Position numbers and translations under genes: made by a program. DNA of 22,634 nt from an uncultured Prevotella sp. GTDB taxonomy: Bacteria > Bacteroidota > Bacteroidia > Bacteroidales > Bacteroidaceae. The stretch spans positions 1 to 22,634 of the forward strand of contig CAKPYB010000048.1 in assembly GCA_934202525.1 (NCBI GenBank), given 5' to 3'. Position 1 is the first letter of the stretch; each line of letters begins with the position of its first letter. The notes beneath the pieces are model-generated. The model searched no databases, had not been told where the DNA came from, and worked only from the letters and a program-made list of their open reading frames with translations. This document shows positions 1 to 6,574 of this stretch, in pieces.

Positions 1-41
1 TCTCTCTTCAAACGCCATAGTTGTAAAGTTTCTTTGTCTGC

Positions 42-85
42 ATATTCGAAACTGAGTTTACATATGAAACTTCAGTTTCGAATAT
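42..85. repeat. Perfect 14-bp inverted repeat (hairpin) after the first ATPase gene
   Basis: The arms ATATTCGAAACTGA (42-55) and TCAGTTTCGAATAT (72-85) are perfect reverse complements. The 16-nt centre can add a GTTT/AAAC pairing (56-59 with 67-70). The element lies about 22 nt beyond the stop codon of the minus-strand ATPase gene. Neither side carries a T-run, so it does not look like a classic intrinsic terminator. It could act as an RNA 3'-end stabiliser, a protein site or the edge of an inserted segment. The rest of 1-106 shows no complete gene. Confidence 0.7.
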
Positions 86-106
86 TTCTGACATGAGAAA
101 ATTCAG

Positions 107-1531
107 TTAATTCCTAAACAAGTCGTCCAGCACTACTACACTATTTATCATACTCGAATACTCATTCTGCTTGGGTAAAGAAGTAGTGACAAGTGTCAAA
201 AAGATGCCCTGCTTGCACTTCGTTTCGTCTATAAAGGCCATCTGACGGTTCTGAATCTTTTCATATTCAGCCTTATTCAACACATATTGTCCATTGGAGT
301 ACTTGATTTCGCATAAATTGACCATATTATCGGAACGCTCGACAATAAGGTCTATCTGAGCTGCAGGCTGATGCTCCTTACTACGCCAGGAATAATACTC
401 AGTATGAAGACCGCTAATTCCTAAAGCAATCTTGATTTGAGGTATGTGAGCCATGCAAAGTCGCTCATACGCTAATCCTAACCAAGTATTTACCTTTGGA
501 GTTGTAAACTTATGAGTCCAATACTGCTCATCGGAAGTTTTACCTCTACAGAAATCATAATAGAAGCGAGTATAAAAATCCGTCAGATGATAAATACCAT
601 CTGTAGCCTTGATACCTCCCTTCTGCGCACGTACTCCCATTCTACTGATAAACCCGCATTGCAGCAAATCGTCGAGGACTTCAGTTAACCTGCCGTTCGT
701 TTTCATTTTCTGCGCCAATTCCTTTCGGGTCAAACCTTGATGATTATTTGCCAAAAGGTCTATAACCTTTAAATAAGCTTCAGGATTTTTGAATAAAGAC
801 CCATATAAGCGATGAAACTCATCCTTCAACTTACCATCTGACGCAAAAAAAAGTCGGTCTATGTTCTGGGGTAAACCCATGCGATTGTCAAGCAGACTTA
901 AATAATAAGGTATTCCTCCCAATACCATATAACACTGGGCAATACTCTCACGACTCCATTTAAACCCCGCATTTTTAAGATAATCCTCTGTCTCGGATAA
1001 GCAGAACTGCTTTAACCAAAGTGTTTGGGTCAAACGGTTATGCAAGCCTCCCTTGCTATCTAAGAGATTACGAGTCATCCATGAAGTTGCCGAGCCACAC
1101 ACTATCAACTTAACATTGCCTTGCCAAGCTGCCCAGTTATTCCAAAAATAGCCTAATGCATGTACAAACTTTGACCGTTGGGTATCGAAACATGGCAATT
1201 CATCAATAAAAACAATCAATGGTTTCTGCTTATTTTTGCCTTTGGTTTCCAATAAATTACGCAATTTAGAAAACGCTTCCATCCAGTCTGCAAACGCATA
1301 GTCCGTGCACCCATAGTCTCTCAGTGAAGCCATAAAACTGTTTCTTTGTTCTGAAGCTTCACCCTCCAGGATACCTGTAGCCGCAAATGCAAACCTATCG
1401 CCGAAAAGATTTCGTATCAAGAACGTTTTCCCCACACGTCTTCGACCATAGAGTGCTATAAACTCCGATTGCTCAGAATTAACATACCGCTCCAAGGATT
1501 CTATTTCCTTTTTTCTGCCTATTATCTTCAT
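107..1531 (-). CDS. Archaeal-type AAA ATPase with C-terminal DUF234/PD-(D/E)XK-like domain
   Basis: This 474-residue protein has an N-terminal P-loop ATPase domain: Walker A GRRRVGKT (29-36), Walker B LIVFIDEL (105-112, D110/E111) and a sensor-like CGSATSW segment near 145-151. A winged-helix-like stretch follows at about 255-300. The C-terminal part has E356, D394 and E408-I-K410, the spacing of a PD-(D/E)XK nuclease fold, as in the DUF234 domain of archaeal-type ATPases (PF01637/PF03008). Such ATPases are common orphan genes in Bacteroidota and their function is not settled; links to mobile or toxin-like systems have been suggested but nothing here proves one. The gene stands alone with its own promoter at 1563-1594. 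The start is the ATG whose codon ends at 1531, about 30 nt downstream of the -7 box. Confidence 0.85.
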   Translation of the reverse strand: MKIIGRKKEIESLERYVNSEQSEFIALYGRRRVGKTFLIRNLFGDRFAFAATGILEGEASEQRNSFMASLRDYGCTDYAFADWMEAFSKLRNLLETKGKNKQKPLIVFIDELPCFDTQRSKFVHALGYFWNNWAAWQGNVKLIVCGSATSWMTRNLLDSKGGLHNRLTQTLWLKQFCLSETEDYLKNAGFKWSRESIAQCYMVLGGIPYYLSLLDNRMGLPQNIDRLFFASDGKLKDEFHRLYGSLFKNPEAYLKVIDLLANNHQGLTRKELAQKMKTNGRLTEVLDDLLQCGFISRMGVRAQKGGIKATDGIYHLTDFYTRFYYDFCRGKTSDEQYWTHKFTTPKVNTWLGLAYERLCMAHIPQIKIALGISGLHTEYYSWRSKEHQPAAQIDLIVERSDNMVNLCEIKYSNGQYVLNKAEYEKIQNRQMAFIDETKCKQGIFLTLVTTSLPKQNEYSSMINSVVVLDDLFRN

Positions 1532-1562
1532 TGTCGTATCATTAAGTATAACTATTTGCCGG

Positions 1563-1594
1563 CAAAGATACGCTTTTTATTTGATATTGCCAAA
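1563..1594 (-). promoter_or_regulatory. Bacteroidota-type promoter of the first ATPase gene
   Basis: Read on the minus strand, TTTG (1594-1591), a 20-bp spacer and TATCTTTG (1570-1563) match the Bacteroidota -33/-7 consensus of TTTG and TAnnTTTG. The expected start of transcription lies near 1556, giving a leader of about 25 nt. The -33 box directly abuts the palindromic repeat at 1595-1643. Confidence 0.75.
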
Positions 1595-1646
1595 TGAGTT
1601 CATGCCAAACTTGGAAAAAAAACGCAAGTTTGGCATGAACTCAACT
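1591..1646. repeat. Palindromic repeat, copy 1 (19-bp hairpin arms)
   Basis: TGAGTTCATGCCAAACTTG (1595-1613) pairs perfectly with its reverse complement at 1625-1643, around an A-rich loop of 11 nt. The flanks (AAA before, ACT after) and both arms recur at 3014-3067. Only the loop differs between copies. It lies between the two ATPase genes, about 45 nt beyond the stop of the second and directly upstream of the first one's promoter. No T-run follows on either strand, so it resembles a dispersed REP-like element more than a simple terminator. Confidence 0.85.
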
Positions 1647-1688
1647 GATAAAAGACTACTTAATTAAAAGTTTCGCAAGTTCACGACT

Positions 1689-2858
1689 CTAATAATTCAT
1701 TCCGAAGTACCAGAGAGGGATGATGATTCCATGCCCCGTCTCTATATCGTCTTTTACGATACGTCCGTTTTTTACATCCTCTATCTGCTTTTTACCTTTC
1801 TTCCTTCCGCCAATCTCAAAGGTATAATCACCAATGGTAAAGTCGGAAACCCTAGAGGAAGTAACATCCTGTTTTTCTCTCATCTGATTGTAGAAGAAAG
1901 TTTCCCTTATGTTTCCAATATTAGGATTAGGGGTGAGTACTGACATCAGGCTTGGATTATCGACATAAACTTTTTCTACCTTTCCAAGATTGCGCATCCC
2001 CGAAGTATCATCTCTGAGCAGACCTATCATTCCTGCACGTTCCAGATAGACGAGATAATCAGGCACGTTGTTCTTGCTTACCCCGATTTCTGTGGCAAGG
2101 TTCTCTACGCTTGGCTTGTAGGGAGCCAACCCGGAAAGAATAACGAGCATACGCTTTAGCTTGCGTGCTGTTGAGGCTTTCATATCAGCATATTGCGGAA
2201 TGTCAACTTCTACCGTCTGGTCTATCACCTGCAGCATTCTTTGCGTAAAATCTCCCTCTATGGCAAATGGATAATAGCCATGGTCGAGGTACGCTCTGAA
2301 AAATGGCAATGGATGTTCCACTCCCGGAATCTCTACCTGGTGATTGAGCATTTCGTCGAGACTGAAAGCTCTGGTCTTGATGCCTTCAAAAAGTTGCAGA
2401 TATTCCCTGAACGACAAGCCTTGCATCATATACATCAGTGCCCGACGGCTCAGATCAGCTTCTCCCTTCTTGATGTCCAATACCGATGAACCGGTAAAGA
2501 TAAGGTTCAGGGATGGGTGCATGTCGTAAATCTGCTTCAGTTCTCTGCTCCAGCCGGCATACTTGTGAATTTCATCTATATAAAGATGTGTACCACCCTC
2601 CTTGATAAACTCGTCAGCGAAGTCAATCAAGGAATGATTTGAAAAATAGATGTTGTCGGCAGATACATACAGATGATGGCCTTCCTTAGATAGCTTGATG
2701 CGCTGAAGTATCATGGTGGATTTTCCAACGCCTCGCGGTCCAACGATACCTATTAATCGTCCATTCCAGTTGATTTCATCATATTTATATCTGATGAAAT
2801 CAAGCGGAGTACGTTTCAACAACTCCGCCATGTATTCATATAGTTTATTGTCTATCAT
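1689..2858 (-). CDS. AAA ATPase with C-terminal DUF4143-type domain
   Basis: This 389-residue protein has Walker A GPRGVGKS (40-47) and Walker B HLYIDEIH (91-98), followed by the arginine-rich sensor region GSSVLDI (123-129), as in AAA_14 ATPases. A winged-helix-like segment covers about 248-282 (VENLATEIGVSKNNVPDYL). The C-terminal part carries RETFFYNQ (318-325) and a core near D339-E348-I-G-G, typical of DUF4143, a degenerate PD-(D/E)XK fold. This is a different family from the neighbouring ATPase at 107-1531 despite the similar plan. It is a single-gene unit bracketed by two copies of the same palindromic repeat. Its promoter overlaps a three-copy palindrome array, so its expression is probably controlled by a DNA-binding protein. 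Physiological role unknown. Confidence 0.85.
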   Translation of the reverse strand: MIDNKLYEYMAELLKRTPLDFIRYKYDEINWNGRLIGIVGPRGVGKSTMILQRIKLSKEGHHLYVSADNIYFSNHSLIDFADEFIKEGGTHLYIDEIHKYAGWSRELKQIYDMHPSLNLIFTGSSVLDIKKGEADLSRRALMYMMQGLSFREYLQLFEGIKTRAFSLDEMLNHQVEIPGVEHPLPFFRAYLDHGYYPFAIEGDFTQRMLQVIDQTVEVDIPQYADMKASTARKLKRMLVILSGLAPYKPSVENLATEIGVSKNNVPDYLVYLERAGMIGLLRDDTSGMRNLGKVEKVYVDNPSLMSVLTPNPNIGNIRETFFYNQMREKQDVTSSRVSDFTIGDYTFEIGGRKKGKKQIEDVKNGRIVKDDIETGHGIIIPLWYFGMNY

Positions 2859-2896
2859 ATCTTGCTCTTTTAGATGAATATCGTTTAAAACTGCAG

Positions 2897-2904
2897 CAAA
2901 GATA
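2897..2904 (-). promoter_or_regulatory. -7 promoter box of the DUF4143 ATPase gene
   Basis: On the minus strand the sequence TATCTTTG (2904-2897) matches TAnnTTTG. The expected -33 position, near 2924-2928, falls inside the first 17-bp palindrome and lacks a clear TTTG. The palindrome therefore replaces or covers the -33 element. The predicted leader is about 30 nt. Confidence 0.65.
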
Positions 2905-2910
2905 CAAATA

Positions 2911-2993
2911 ATCCCTCAATGAGGGATGAATTCTTTCGAAAAGTTCCCTCAATGAGGGATATATTTAATCATTTTTATCCCTCATTGAGGGAT
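2911..2993. promoter_or_regulatory. Three 17-bp palindromes at exact 33-bp intervals (operator-like array)
   Basis: ATCCCTCAATGAGGGAT at 2911-2927, TTCCCTCAATGAGGGAT at 2944-2960 and ATCCCTCATTGAGGGAT at 2977-2993 are separated by two unrelated 16-bp spacers, so starts are exactly 33 bp apart. Each has 7-8 bp half-sites around one central base, and the third is the reverse complement of the first. Spacing of about three helical turns places all three dyads on nearly the same DNA face. The first dyad ends 6 bp upstream of the -7 box of the ATPase gene. This arrangement fits a cooperative repressor or activator site; the regulator is unknown. Confidence 0.8.
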
Positions 2994-3013
2994 TTTTGCA
3001 CATTGTTGTTAAC

Positions 3014-3067
3014 AAATGAGTTCATGCCAAACTTAGCAAGAAACGCAAGTTTGGCATGAACTCAACT
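3014..3067. repeat. Palindromic repeat, copy 2 (18-bp hairpin arms)
   Basis: TGAGTTCATGCCAAACTT (3017-3034) pairs perfectly with 3047-3064 around a 12-nt loop. Arms and flanking bases are identical to the copy at 1591-1646 and the orientation is the same. Its last bases touch the stop codon of the RNA methyltransferase gene (3067-3069). It could serve as a 3'-end hairpin for that gene, though no T-run follows. Confidence 0.85.
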
Positions 3068-3606
3068 TATAGCTTCAGGAGTTTGGCAAACTCCCAGACT
3101 ACGATGCCGGCGGTTACGCTGACATTCAGAGAATGCTTGGTACCGAACTGGGGAATCTCCAGACAGCCATCGCTCATATCCACGATGTTCTGTTTCACTC
3201 CCTTCACCTCGTTACCGAAAATGACGGCGTAGCCTTTTGGAAGGGAAGGGTGAGCCTCAGGCAGGTTCTGGAGCTTGGTAGAACCTTCTACCTGCTCGAT
3301 GCTATATACAAAGTAGCCTTTCTGCTTCAACTTCTCCACAGCCTCTTCGGTGGTCTTGAAGTATTCCCAATCTACGCTGTCTTCGCCACCCAACGCCGTC
3401 TTGTGGATTTCGGCATTGGGAGGAGTGGCGGTGATTCCACAGAGATACACCGCCTCTACACGGAAGGCATCGCAGGAACGGAAAACGCTTCCTACATTAT
3501 ATAACGAACGCACATCATCCAAGACTACTATCAGGGGCAGCTTCTCGGCTTCCTTGAATTCCTCCAGGGTGAGGCGGTTCATCTCTATCGTTCTTAATTT
3601 GCGCAT
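3067..3606 (-). CDS. SpoU/TrmH-family RNA 2'-O-methyltransferase
   Basis: This 179-residue protein has the three SPOUT motifs in order: NVGSVFRSCDAF (37-48) with the conserved Asn and Arg, IFGNEVKGV (129-137), and IPQFGTKHSLNVSVTAGIV (151-169) that forms the SAM-binding knot. The family transfers methyl from S-adenosylmethionine to the ribose 2'-OH of tRNA or rRNA. The protein lacks an obvious N-terminal substrate-binding domain, so it is the minimal TrmH-like form and the target nucleotide cannot be named. It is the last gene of the minus-strand cluster with sufE and the U32 gene, separated from sufE by 39 AT-rich bases. Confidence 0.9.
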   Translation of the reverse strand: MRKLRTIEMNRLTLEEFKEAEKLPLIVVLDDVRSLYNVGSVFRSCDAFRVEAVYLCGITATPPNAEIHKTALGGEDSVDWEYFKTTEEAVEKLKQKGYFVYSIEQVEGSTKLQNLPEAHPSLPKGYAVIFGNEVKGVKQNIVDMSDGCLEIPQFGTKHSLNVSVTAGIVVWEFAKLLKL

Positions 3607-3636
3607 TATAATATACCTTATTATATATAATATAAT

Positions 3637-3656
3637 CAGAGGCGGTTAAGCCTCTG
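3637..3656 (-). terminator. Small hairpin over the sufE stop codon
   Basis: CAGAGGC and GCCTCTG (3637-3643 and 3650-3656) form a 7-bp stem with a 6-nt loop that contains the sufE stop codon, followed on the minus strand by an AT-rich stretch without a clean T-run. It may attenuate transcription or mark an RNA processing site between sufE and the methyltransferase gene. Confidence 0.35.
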
Positions 3657-4077
3657 CCTCCTTGGTCTTGTAGGCAAGGGCGTACATGCGAATCTGCTTG
3701 ATCATCGCCAGAAGACCATTGCTGCGGGTTGGACTCAAATGGTCTTTCAGACCAATTTTCTCTACGAAATAGAGGTCGGCATCCATAATCTCGGTTGGGG
3801 TATGACCGCTCAACACACGGATGAGGAGGGCGATGATACCCTTTACGATGAGCGCATCGCTATCGGCAGTGAATACGAGCTTGCCATCTACATAATCGCA
3901 TTGCAACCATACGCGGCTCTGACAGCCGTCGATAAGGTTCTGCTCGTTCTTGTATTTCTCATCGAGAGGAGCCAACTCGTTGCCCAAGTCAATGAGCATC
4001 TGATACTTGTCCATCCAGTCGGTGAAATCCTGGAACTCCTCTACTACTTCATCCTGCAATTCATTAATTGTTGCCAT
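3646..4077 (-). CDS. SufE-family sulfur acceptor protein
   Basis: This 143-residue protein matches SufE in length and pattern. The active cysteine lies in LIDGCQSRVW (C52), the loop that takes persulfide sulfur from the cysteine desulfurase SufS and passes it to Fe-S cluster assembly. A conserved segment near 88-97 (VLSGHTPTEI) also fits. No sufS or sufBCD gene is in the window, so this copy lies outside a suf operon. Its start overlaps the stop of the upstream U32 gene by one base (TAATG on the minus strand), indicating translational coupling. The U32 protein's probable Fe-S cysteines make the pairing reasonable, but that link is inference. Confidence 0.9.
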   Translation of the reverse strand: MATINELQDEVVEEFQDFTDWMDKYQMLIDLGNELAPLDEKYKNEQNLIDGCQSRVWLQCDYVDGKLVFTADSDALIVKGIIALLIRVLSGHTPTEIMDADLYFVEKIGLKDHLSPTRSNGLLAMIKQIRMYALAYKTKEAEA

Positions 4078-5342
4078 TATTTTATTTCTTTAATTTCGTT
4101 TACTGTAATCAATTTATAGAGCTTGTCGTTAGGGCGTACCTTATCTGGTACAGGGATGGAAACTCTCCAGCCCTGCTGCGCTGTTTCTACCGGTTTCAGG
4201 TCGTAGCGGATTTCATCGGCATGGAGATACATCACACCGGTGGTGTTACCCGTAATCAGCAGTTTCTCGCCCTTGTCGAAGGTAGATGCCTCTACGGCTA
4301 CCTCTGCCACGCCCAGCTTGGAGAAATATTTCATCACCTTGCCCACGAGCACCTTCTTCTCGGTAGCTACGGAACCGTAATGCTTGTTCCATTCACCGAG
4401 AGTCTGCCCCTGGTAATAACCATCCCAGAAACCACGGTTGAAGACGGTAGCGAGTTTCTCATCCCACTCATCCTTCTTCTCCTCGGTAAAGGTTCCGTCG
4501 AGCACGGCAGCTATCGCCTCCTTATAACATTTCACTACGGTATATACGTATTCAGGACCACGGGCACGGCCTTCAATCTTGAAGACGCGCACACCGGCAT
4601 CCATCATGCGGTCGATGAAGCGGATGGTCTTCAAGTCCTTCGGACTCATCACATACTTGTTGTCGATTTCAAGCTGGTTGCCAGTTTCGTTATCTGTAAC
4701 AGTATAGCTGCGGCGGCAGATCTGCACACACTCGCCACGGTTGGCAGAGCGGTTGGCATTAGCGAGACTCATGTAGCACTTGCCCGATACAGCCATGCAC
4801 AGAGCACCATGACAGAACATTTCGATGCGGATTTGCTTGCCCATAGGTCCGCAGATGTTCTGCTGCTCTATCTGCTCATGGATGTGCTTCACCTGGTCCA
4901 TGTTCAATTCACGTGCCAGTACGGAAACATCAGCAAAGCGTGCATAAAACTTCAAAGCCTCTGTGTTTGAGATATTTAACTGTGTGGATAAGTGAACCTC
5001 CTCGCCCACTTCATTGCAATAGCTCATTACAGCCACATCGCTGGCGATGACGGCAGAGATGCCTGCCTCCTTGGCAGCATCGATGATTTCCTTCATCGTT
5101 GGGATGTCGTTATCGTAGATGACAGTATTGACGGTGAGATAGGTCTTGATACCATGCTCATTGCAGGTGGCAGCAATCTCACGCAAATCATCGATGGTAA
5201 AATGGTTGGCTGAATGGGAACGCATGTTCAACTTGCCGATACCAAAGTATACGGAGTCGGCGCCAGCCTGTATGGCAGCAGCCAGTGACTCGCGTGAGCC
5301 CACTGGTGCCATCACTTCAAATTCGTTTATCTTTGTATTCAT
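4077..5342 (-). CDS. Peptidase U32-family protein (TrhP/YegQ-like)
   Basis: This 421-residue protein opens with the U32 N-terminal pattern (EVMAPVGSRESLAAAIQAG) and contains the U32 signature EMFCHGALCMAVSGKCYMS (174-192). Four cysteines, C182, C189, C205 and C209, form a likely metal or Fe-S site. U32 proteins were first listed as collagenase-like peptidases, but characterised bacterial members (TrhP, RlhA, UbiU/V) support RNA or ubiquinone hydroxylation. Length and signature fit the TrhP type, which acts in prephenate-dependent 5-hydroxyuridine formation in tRNA; this subgroup is inferred. It is the first gene of the cluster with sufE and the methyltransferase, and has a probable promoter at 5368-5375. 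Confidence 0.85.
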   Translation of the reverse strand: MNTKINEFEVMAPVGSRESLAAAIQAGADSVYFGIGKLNMRSHSANHFTIDDLREIAATCNEHGIKTYLTVNTVIYDNDIPTMKEIIDAAKEAGISAVIASDVAVMSYCNEVGEEVHLSTQLNISNTEALKFYARFADVSVLARELNMDQVKHIHEQIEQQNICGPMGKQIRIEMFCHGALCMAVSGKCYMSLANANRSANRGECVQICRRSYTVTDNETGNQLEIDNKYVMSPKDLKTIRFIDRMMDAGVRVFKIEGRARGPEYVYTVVKCYKEAIAAVLDGTFTEEKKDEWDEKLATVFNRGFWDGYYQGQTLGEWNKHYGSVATEKKVLVGKVMKYFSKLGVAEVAVEASTFDKGEKLLITGNTTGVMYLHADEIRYDLKPVETAQQGWRVSIPVPDKVRPNDKLYKLITVNEIKEIK

Positions 5343-5367
5343 GAATGCAATTATCTTTTTTCGGGTA

Positions 5368-5375
5368 CAAAGTTA
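5368..5375 (-). promoter_or_regulatory. -7 promoter box for the U32-sufE-methyltransferase cluster
   Basis: TAACTTTG read on the minus strand (5375-5368) matches TAnnTTTG and lies 25 bp upstream of the U32 start codon. A -33 box at the ideal distance is not clear. The 5343-5562 region is divergent and holds promoters in both directions. Confidence 0.5.
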
Positions 5376-5461
5376 CACCAAAATGAAGACAAAACACAGA
5401 AAAATGGAGAAAAAATGACAGAAATTCGATTATATTGACAAATCAATCACGATTATTTGTC

Positions 5462-5469
5462 TATATTTG
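5462..5469 (+). promoter_or_regulatory. -7 promoter box for the FimB/Mfa2-like gene
   Basis: TATATTTG matches TAnnTTTG; the upstream TTGACA-like stretch near 5435-5440 is spaced a little too far (about 24 bp). The predicted leader is about 85 nt and holds two small dyads, a TATATCC/GGATATA palindrome (5484-5500) and a CCAGTC/GGCTGG hairpin with a TTAC loop (5523-5538). Confidence 0.5.
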
Positions 5470-5562
5470 CCTATAAATAAGAATATATCCCTAGGATATA
5501 CTTCTTTTTATATTAATCCTATCCAGTCTTACGGCTGGTATTATTAATCAAAGTGAAAGCAG

Positions 5563-6513
5563 ATGAAGAATGTTTTTACCTCAGGAATGATTCTGTTCCT
5601 GGCAATGACCACAACGGTTAGTTGCACACAAGAAAACGTGATGCTTGAAACAACACCACAAGTCAAGAACCAAGAAGTAAGATTCTGCTTCTTCGAAAGC
5701 TCCATTGTGCCTATCGGTCAGGATGAAGAGAGCAATCTTGCCAGAACGAGAGCCGACGGGAGCGAGAAATCGCTCAAGGATGCAAAACTCTACACAGATC
5801 TGCAAGTATGTCTCATTCCGAAAGGAGATGAAACTACTGCCGGCTATACCGTAAGACAGGAAAACTGGGATGACAAATTCGGAAACGTCAGCCTGCAGGT
5901 GCCGGCAGGAGAATACACGCTCGTTGCCGTAGCAGCAAAAACTGATTTGCAGCAGGAAGAACGAATCGAAGTAAAATCAAGGTATGAAATGACCTTTGCC
6001 AACAATATCGTACGCGATATGGCGTATACCCTGCAGGATATCAAGGTGGAATCGGGCTGCAAAGCCGTAACACAGAATGTTTCGCTGAAACGTGCCGTCA
6101 GCTGTTTTGAACTGCGTGCTACCGACATCATGCCCCTGACTTCCAAGACTCAGGATATCACGATAAGCGGAAGCTGCGGCACGGTGTTCAATCCTTCTAC
6201 CGGATTCTGCAAAGAAAAGGCTACCATCACCCGAAACTTTTCTTTTGAAGCCAAAGAACACCAGAAAACGGGCTTTCACTATACACTCTACACCCTTCTG
6301 ACCGACAAAGATGTAACCGACATCCATATAACAGCTACGGCAAAAGACAAGGAAGAAAAAGTTATCAAGACCGTCAGCTTTGACAACGTACACCTGGTTA
6401 TCGGAAAGAAGACTACCTATACCGGTCCGATTTTTACCTACCCTAACAATATGTCGTTCACAGTCAACCAGCCGGAGATTCCGGCATCAGGCTATGACAA
6501 GAAATTTCAATAA
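5563..6513 (+). CDS. FimB/Mfa2-like outer-surface lipoprotein
   Basis: This 316-residue protein starts with a lipoprotein signal peptide and a lipobox ending in TVSC (C21), so it is exported and acylated. The mature part has features seen in FimB/Mfa2-type fimbrial anchor subunits and related Bacteroidota surface lipoproteins: an early beta-strand-rich domain with the segment LQVPAGEYTLVAVA, and a second half beginning at VSLKRAVSCFELRA (about 173-186). Such proteins regulate or anchor Mfa/Fim fimbriae. No fimbrillin gene is next to it, so it may be an orphan subunit. The family call is by general pattern only and could also be a related DUF lipoprotein. The following gene, a C1-type peptidase, is also a lipoprotein. 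Confidence 0.6.
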   Translation: MKNVFTSGMILFLAMTTTVSCTQENVMLETTPQVKNQEVRFCFFESSIVPIGQDEESNLARTRADGSEKSLKDAKLYTDLQVCLIPKGDETTAGYTVRQENWDDKFGNVSLQVPAGEYTLVAVAAKTDLQQEERIEVKSRYEMTFANNIVRDMAYTLQDIKVESGCKAVTQNVSLKRAVSCFELRATDIMPLTSKTQDITISGSCGTVFNPSTGFCKEKATITRNFSFEAKEHQKTGFHYTLYTLLTDKDVTDIHITATAKDKEEKVIKTVSFDNVHLVIGKKTTYTGPIFTYPNNMSFTVNQPEIPASGYDKKFQ

Positions 6514-6529
6514 CCCATGGCGTTTTAAG

Positions 6530-6560
6530 AAAGATTAATGCCACAGATTAAAATCTTTTT
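6530..6560 (+). terminator. AT-rich terminator-like hairpin after the FimB/Mfa2-like gene
   Basis: AAAGATT (6530-6536) pairs with AATCTTT (6552-6558), with further T residues downstream. The stem is AT-rich and only 7 bp, so termination would be weak. The T-run merges with the -7-like box in front of the next gene. Confidence 0.4.
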
Positions 6561-6562
6561 TG

Positions 6563-6570
6563 TATTTTTG
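6563..6570 (+). promoter_or_regulatory. Possible -7 box directly before the C1 peptidase gene
   Basis: TATTTTTG matches TAnnTTTG but ends only four bases before the ATG at 6575, and no -33 box lies at the right distance. If used, the mRNA would be leaderless or nearly so. Confidence 0.35.
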
Positions 6571-6574
6571 CGGC

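Noticed and set aside
1..18. Start of another minus-strand gene (ATG at 18-16, open to the edge)
   Set aside because: Only six codons are visible and no promoter or ribosome site supports it.
2911..2993. A small CRISPR array
   Set aside because: The repeats are 17 bp and the spacers 16 bp, too short for CRISPR, the repeats are full palindromes with one inverted copy, and no cas gene is nearby.
2911..2993. Plasmid-type replication iterons
   Set aside because: The sites are palindromes, not directional repeats, only three exist, and there is no replication initiator gene; promoter overlap fits a regulatory site better.
4068..4970. 300-codon plus-strand frame opposite the U32 gene
   Set aside because: It is the mirror of a clear family gene on the minus strand, with no recognisable domain or promoter.
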